64,000 nucleotides of DNA, from NCBI RefSeq assembly GCF_001613405.1, contig NZ_BDCH01000025.1:124001-188000 (forward strand), read 5' to 3'. Below the pieces are notes generated by a model. The model worked only from the letters and a program-made list of their open reading frames with translations. It did no database searches and had not been told where the DNA came from. The position numbers and the translations under genes are program-made. This DNA is from Nocardia crassostreae. GTDB taxonomy: Bacteria > Actinomycetota > Actinomycetes > Mycobacteriales > Mycobacteriaceae. Numbering within the stretch: position 1 is the stretch's first letter; every line of letters begins with the position of its first letter. Shown here piece after piece: positions 61,156-64,000 of the stretch.

Positions 61156-62164
61156 ATGACTTCTTACACACCTGCTGAGCCCCTGGCCATCGAGGCGGAC
61201 GGGCTGGTCAAGGCCTTCGGGGAGCAGCGGGCTGTCGACGGCGCGAGCCTGTCGGTCCCGCGGGGGGGCCGTGTACGGCGTGCTCGGACCCAATGGCGCC
61301 GGTAAGACCACCACCATCCGCATGCTCGCCACCCTGCTGCGCCCGGACGGCGGCAGCGCCCGCATCTTCGGGCGCGATGTGCTCGCCGAGCCGACGGCGG
61401 TGCGCTCGCTGATCGGCGTGACCGGTCAGTACGCCTCGGTCGACGAAAAGCTCTCGGCCACCGAGAACTTGATCATCTTCTCGCGGCTGCTCGGACTGTC
61501 CAAGGCCGATTCCCGGCGCAAGGCCGACGAGCTGCTCGAGGAGTTCGGGCTGACCGAGGCCGCGAGCAAGGCCCTGGAGAACTTCTCCGGCGGTATGCGG
61601 CGGCGGCTCGACCTGGCCGCCAGCCTCATCGCCCGCCCGCCGCTGCTGTTCCTGGACGAGCCGACCACCGGTCTGGATCCGCGCACCCGCGCCCAGATGT
61701 GGGAGACCATCCGGCGACTGGTGCGCGAGGGCTCGACCGTGCTGCTGACCACGCAGTATCTGGACGAGGCCGATCAGCTGGCGGACCGGATCGCGGTCAT
61801 CGACCGCGGCAAGGTCATTGCCGACGGCACCTCCGACGAACTCAAGGGTTCGGTCGGCCTGTCCGCCCTGCAACTCACGCTGGCCGATCGGGCCCGCATC
61901 GAGGAGGCGCGAGTCCTGGTGGGCGAGTACCTGTCCCGGGCCGAGGGCAGGATCGTCGAGGCCGCCGTCAGCCCCGAGGCGGGCCGCATCACCGCGCCCC
62001 TGCCCGATCCCGCCATCACCACCGACATTCTGATCCGGTTGCGCGAGCACGACATCCGGGTCGACGAGATCAATGTCTCCAAGCCCAGCCTGGACGAGGT
62101 GTTCTTCGCACTCACCGGCCATGGCGCGAACGACGAGAACGACACCGAAAAGAGCGCGGCATGA
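61156..62164 (+). pseudogene. DrrA-type ABC exporter ATPase, frameshifted near Walker A
   Basis: The ATG at 61156 starts AIEADGLVKAFGEQRAVDG. After SVPRG a run of seven G (61262-61268, six expected) shifts the frame, and the rest VYGVLGPNGAGKTTTIRML (Walker A) to the TGA at 62162-62164 is one frame over. The later motifs are intact: LENFSGGMRRRLDLAASL, LLFLDEPTTGLDPRTR and the DrrA-like C-terminal domain. The gene overlaps drrB by 4 bp. An internal ATG at 61271 could start a protein lacking the first strand. With six G this is a normal 335-residue antibiotic/lipid exporter ATPase. Confidence 0.85.
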
Positions 62165-63000
62165 CCACGACACTCACCGCCCCCGCCGGGCGGCACGCGG
62201 CGGCCCCGGCCCCGATTCCGGCGGTCAGCAATCGCATTCCGCTGCGGCAGACCCTGGCCAATTCGTTCACCATGGCCTACCGCGGCATTCTCAAGATCAA
62301 GCACAATCCGGAGCAGCTGTTCGACGTCACGGTGCAGCCGATCCTGTTCACGGCGCTGTTCGCCTATATCTTCGGCGGCGCCATCGGCGGCAGCGTGCAG
62401 AATTATCTGCCCGTCCTGATTCCCGGCATTCTGGTGCAGACGGTCGTGCTGACCTCCGTGGTCACCGGCACGCAGCTGCGCGAGGATATGGACAAGGGCG
62501 TGTTCGACCGGTTCAAATCGCTGCCCATCGCCCGCATTTCGGCGCTGGCGGGCGCCCTGCTCGCCGATATGGTGCGCTACGGCCTGGCGACCGTGCTCAC
62601 CCTCGCCGTGGGCATGATCCTCGGCTACCGGCCGCACGGCGGCGTCCTGGCGGTCATCGTGGCCGGTCTGGTCGTGGTGTTCTGCTCGTTCGCGGTGAGC
62701 TGGATCTGGGCGCTGGTCGGCGTCACGGGTAAGAGCGCGTCCGGGGTGCAGGGCATCTCGATGATGATCATGTTCCCGCTGACCTTCATGTCCGGCGCGT
62801 TCGCCCTGGTGTCCACCATGCCGGGCTGGATGCAGGGCTTGAACAAGGTGAATCCGGTGTACTACATGGTCAATACCGCCAGGGACCTCATGAACGACGG
62901 CGCGTACACCGCCAATCTCGTCTGGTCGCTGCTCGGTTCGATCGTGGTGATCGCGATCTTCGCACCGCTCACCGTGCGGGCCTACATGCGGCGCGCCTGA
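62161..63000 (+). CDS. DrrB-type ABC-2 exporter permease
   Basis: A 279-residue ABC-2 membrane protein with about six helices (ILFTALFAYIFGGAIGGSV, MMIMFPLTFMSGAFALVSTM). It pairs with the preceding ATPase, overlapping by 4 bp (ATGA). The family exports daunorubicin-like drugs or envelope lipids. The substrate is unknown. A bidirectional hairpin follows at 63020-63055. Confidence 0.9.
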   Translation: MTTTLTAPAGRHAAAPAPIPAVSNRIPLRQTLANSFTMAYRGILKIKHNPEQLFDVTVQPILFTALFAYIFGGAIGGSVQNYLPVLIPGILVQTVVLTSVVTGTQLREDMDKGVFDRFKSLPIARISALAGALLADMVRYGLATVLTLAVGMILGYRPHGGVLAVIVAGLVVVFCSFAVSWIWALVGVTGKSASGVQGISMMIMFPLTFMSGAFALVSTMPGWMQGLNKVNPVYYMVNTARDLMNDGAYTANLVWSLLGSIVVIAIFAPLTVRAYMRRA

Positions 63001-63019
63001 ACCGCCGAAATATCGAAAG

Positions 63020-63055
63020 ACGAAGCCCGCCTCAGGAAACCGGGGCGGGCTTCGT
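63020..63055. terminator. Bidirectional hairpin between convergent genes
   Basis: Perfect 12-bp stem (63020-63031 with 63044-63055) and a 12-nt loop, placed 20 nt after drrB and 18 nt after the facing gene. No long T run. Confidence 0.75.
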
Positions 63056-63073
63056 GCTGTCCGGATCGTGGGT

Positions 63074-64000
63074 TCAGTGGCTTTCGTGGAATTCGCCGAG
63101 CAGTTCCATGACTCGCGCGGCGGCCGGTCTGCGCCCCACCCGCGCCACCGCGTTCCGGGCCGCGGCCAGGCGTTCCGCGCCCACCGTCGCGCGGTGCAGC
63201 TCGTAGTGGCGGTCCAGGCGCATGGACGGATAGTCCTGGCGGGCGACCACTCTCGGCGCCAGGGCCAGCAGTTCCAGTGCCGTCTCGCGGTTTTCGCCGG
63301 TGGCGAGCAGATAGGTACCGAGCGCGCAGGCCACCCCGCCGATCTGGGGTAGATCCCGGAACTGGCCCAGGCGCGGAATGGCCAGCTCGACCAGCTCCCG
63401 GACCAGCTTGTGCACCTCGGTGGCCCGGCCGTGCAGAATGTGCGCGTCGACCACCACGGCGCCGAACATGACATCGCCCGGGCCGGGCGTGATCGCGCCG
63501 TGCGGCCAGCCGATCTGGGCCAGCACCTGCCGGTAGCGCCGCAGACCGGAATCGATATCGCCTTCCGCCAGTTCGATTTCCGCCAGTCCGGCCACGACCG
63601 CGGCGCGGCGATGATTGGGCTCGCCGCCCGCGTAGGTCCCGGTGGGTGACAGTCCGACCACGCCCAGGGCGGGCTCGAGCTCGCGGCGCGCCGTCACGGT
63701 ATCGCCCATACCGGTCAGGGACAGGGCGAGCAGGCTGCGGATCTCGACCGACTCCTCATAGGCCCGCAACCGGTGCAGCAATTCGGCCGCACGCCGGTAG
63801 TAGTCCACGGATTCGGCATACCGCGCCGTCTGCCCGTACATGCTGCCCAGATGCTGCGACACCATGGCGGTGCCCCAGGCGTCCTCGGTGCTGCCGGATG
63901 CCATGGCGCGCACCGCATCCCGGATGGAACCGTGCACATCACCGGCATTCTCGCGCAGATTGGCGCGCAGCAGCAGCGCCGTCTCCCGGGTACTGCGATC
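63074..64000 (-). CDS. TPR-containing regulatory protein, C-terminal part (5' end outside window)
   Basis: The frame is open to the window edge and ends at 63074. The visible ~308 residues are helical repeats of TPR type (GSMYGQTARYAESVDYYRRA, LAEGDIDSGLRRYRQVLAQI). Such repeats form the C-terminal part of large AfsR/SARP- or LuxR-type signal-transduction ATPases in actinobacteria. The DNA-binding and ATPase domains would lie outside the window, so the family assignment is tentative. Confidence 0.6.
   Translation of the reverse strand, partial: DRSTRETALLLRANLRENAGDVHGSIRDAVRAMASGSTEDAWGTAMVSQHLGSMYGQTARYAESVDYYRRAAELLHRLRAYEESVEIRSLLALSLTGMGDTVTARRELEPALGVVGLSPTGTYAGGEPNHRRAAVVAGLAEIELAEGDIDSGLRRYRQVLAQIGWPHGAITPGPGDVMFGAVVVDAHILHGRATEVHKLVRELVELAIPRLGQFRDLPQIGGVACALGTYLLATGENRETALELLALAPRVVARQDYPSMRLDRHYELHRATVGAERLAAARNAVARVGRRPAAARVMELLGEFHESH

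Noticed and set aside
61262..61268. Programmed frameshift in drrA at a G run
   Set aside because: No slippery heptamer with a downstream structure was evident, and the shift lies just before Walker A, where programmed shifts would serve no clear purpose. A homopolymer length error or plain mutation is simpler.

Overview
The window looks like the chromosome of a mycolic-acid actinobacterium, most likely a Nocardia or close relative. The DNA is very GC rich with GTG and TTG starts. It carries a complete mce/yrbE operon, a fused HadA-HadB dehydratase of mycolate synthesis, menaquinone genes in the order known from Mycobacterium tuberculosis, and secreted glycine-zipper proteins of a type seen in Nocardia. 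No phage, insertion sequence, CRISPR array or rRNA was seen.

Layout. 1-8.6 kb: accessory genes. These are a partial aldo/keto reductase, a hotdog protein, a broken malate:quinone oxidoreductase (mqo), two paralogous membrane proteins divergent from a TetR repressor with three operator copies, a CGNR regulator divergent from an EamA exporter, two secreted proteins and a second aldo/keto reductase. 8.7-16.5 kb: rpoC and rpoB. 16.8-28.1 kb: an mce operon (mkl, two yrbE permeases, mceA-F, two Mce-associated proteins) inserted between rpoB and rplL. 28.3-34.7 kb: rplL, rplJ with an L10-type leader, rplA, rplK, nusG, secE, tRNA-Trp, fused hadAB, rpmG, and tRNAs Met, Thr and Tyr. 34.8-41.7 kb: yajQ, htpX, a polyprenyl diphosphate synthase, menJ, an AraC-type protein, a broken VOC gene and menG. 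41.8-46.5 kb: one 1551-residue fusion of an assimilatory nitrate reductase with a CysJ-type flavoprotein reductase. 46.5-51.3 kb: regulator/oxidoreductase pairs with palindromic operators. 51.3-59.3 kb: menD, an iron-box siderophore-interacting protein, menB, VOC, pitA, small proteins and menE. 59.4-64 kb: a secreted protein, a DrrA/DrrB exporter and a partial TPR protein.

How the genes fit together. MenD, MenE, MenB, MenG and MenJ plus the polyprenyl synthase cover most of menaquinone synthesis; MenF, MenC, MenH/thioesterase and MenA are not here. The rpl, nusG, secE and rpoBC block is the transcription/translation core. Mkl, YrbE and Mce would form an envelope lipid importer.

The most unusual trait is the number of broken reading frames. 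Ten genes carry a single in-frame stop or a one-base frameshift: mqo, mkl, mceA, mceE, mceF, a VOC gene, an aldo/keto reductase, a TIGR03086-type gene, a secreted-protein gene and drrA. About 20 kb of housekeeping coding sequence carries none. Four of the lesions fall in the mce operon. They may be real gene decay or base-calling errors; the sequence alone cannot settle which.
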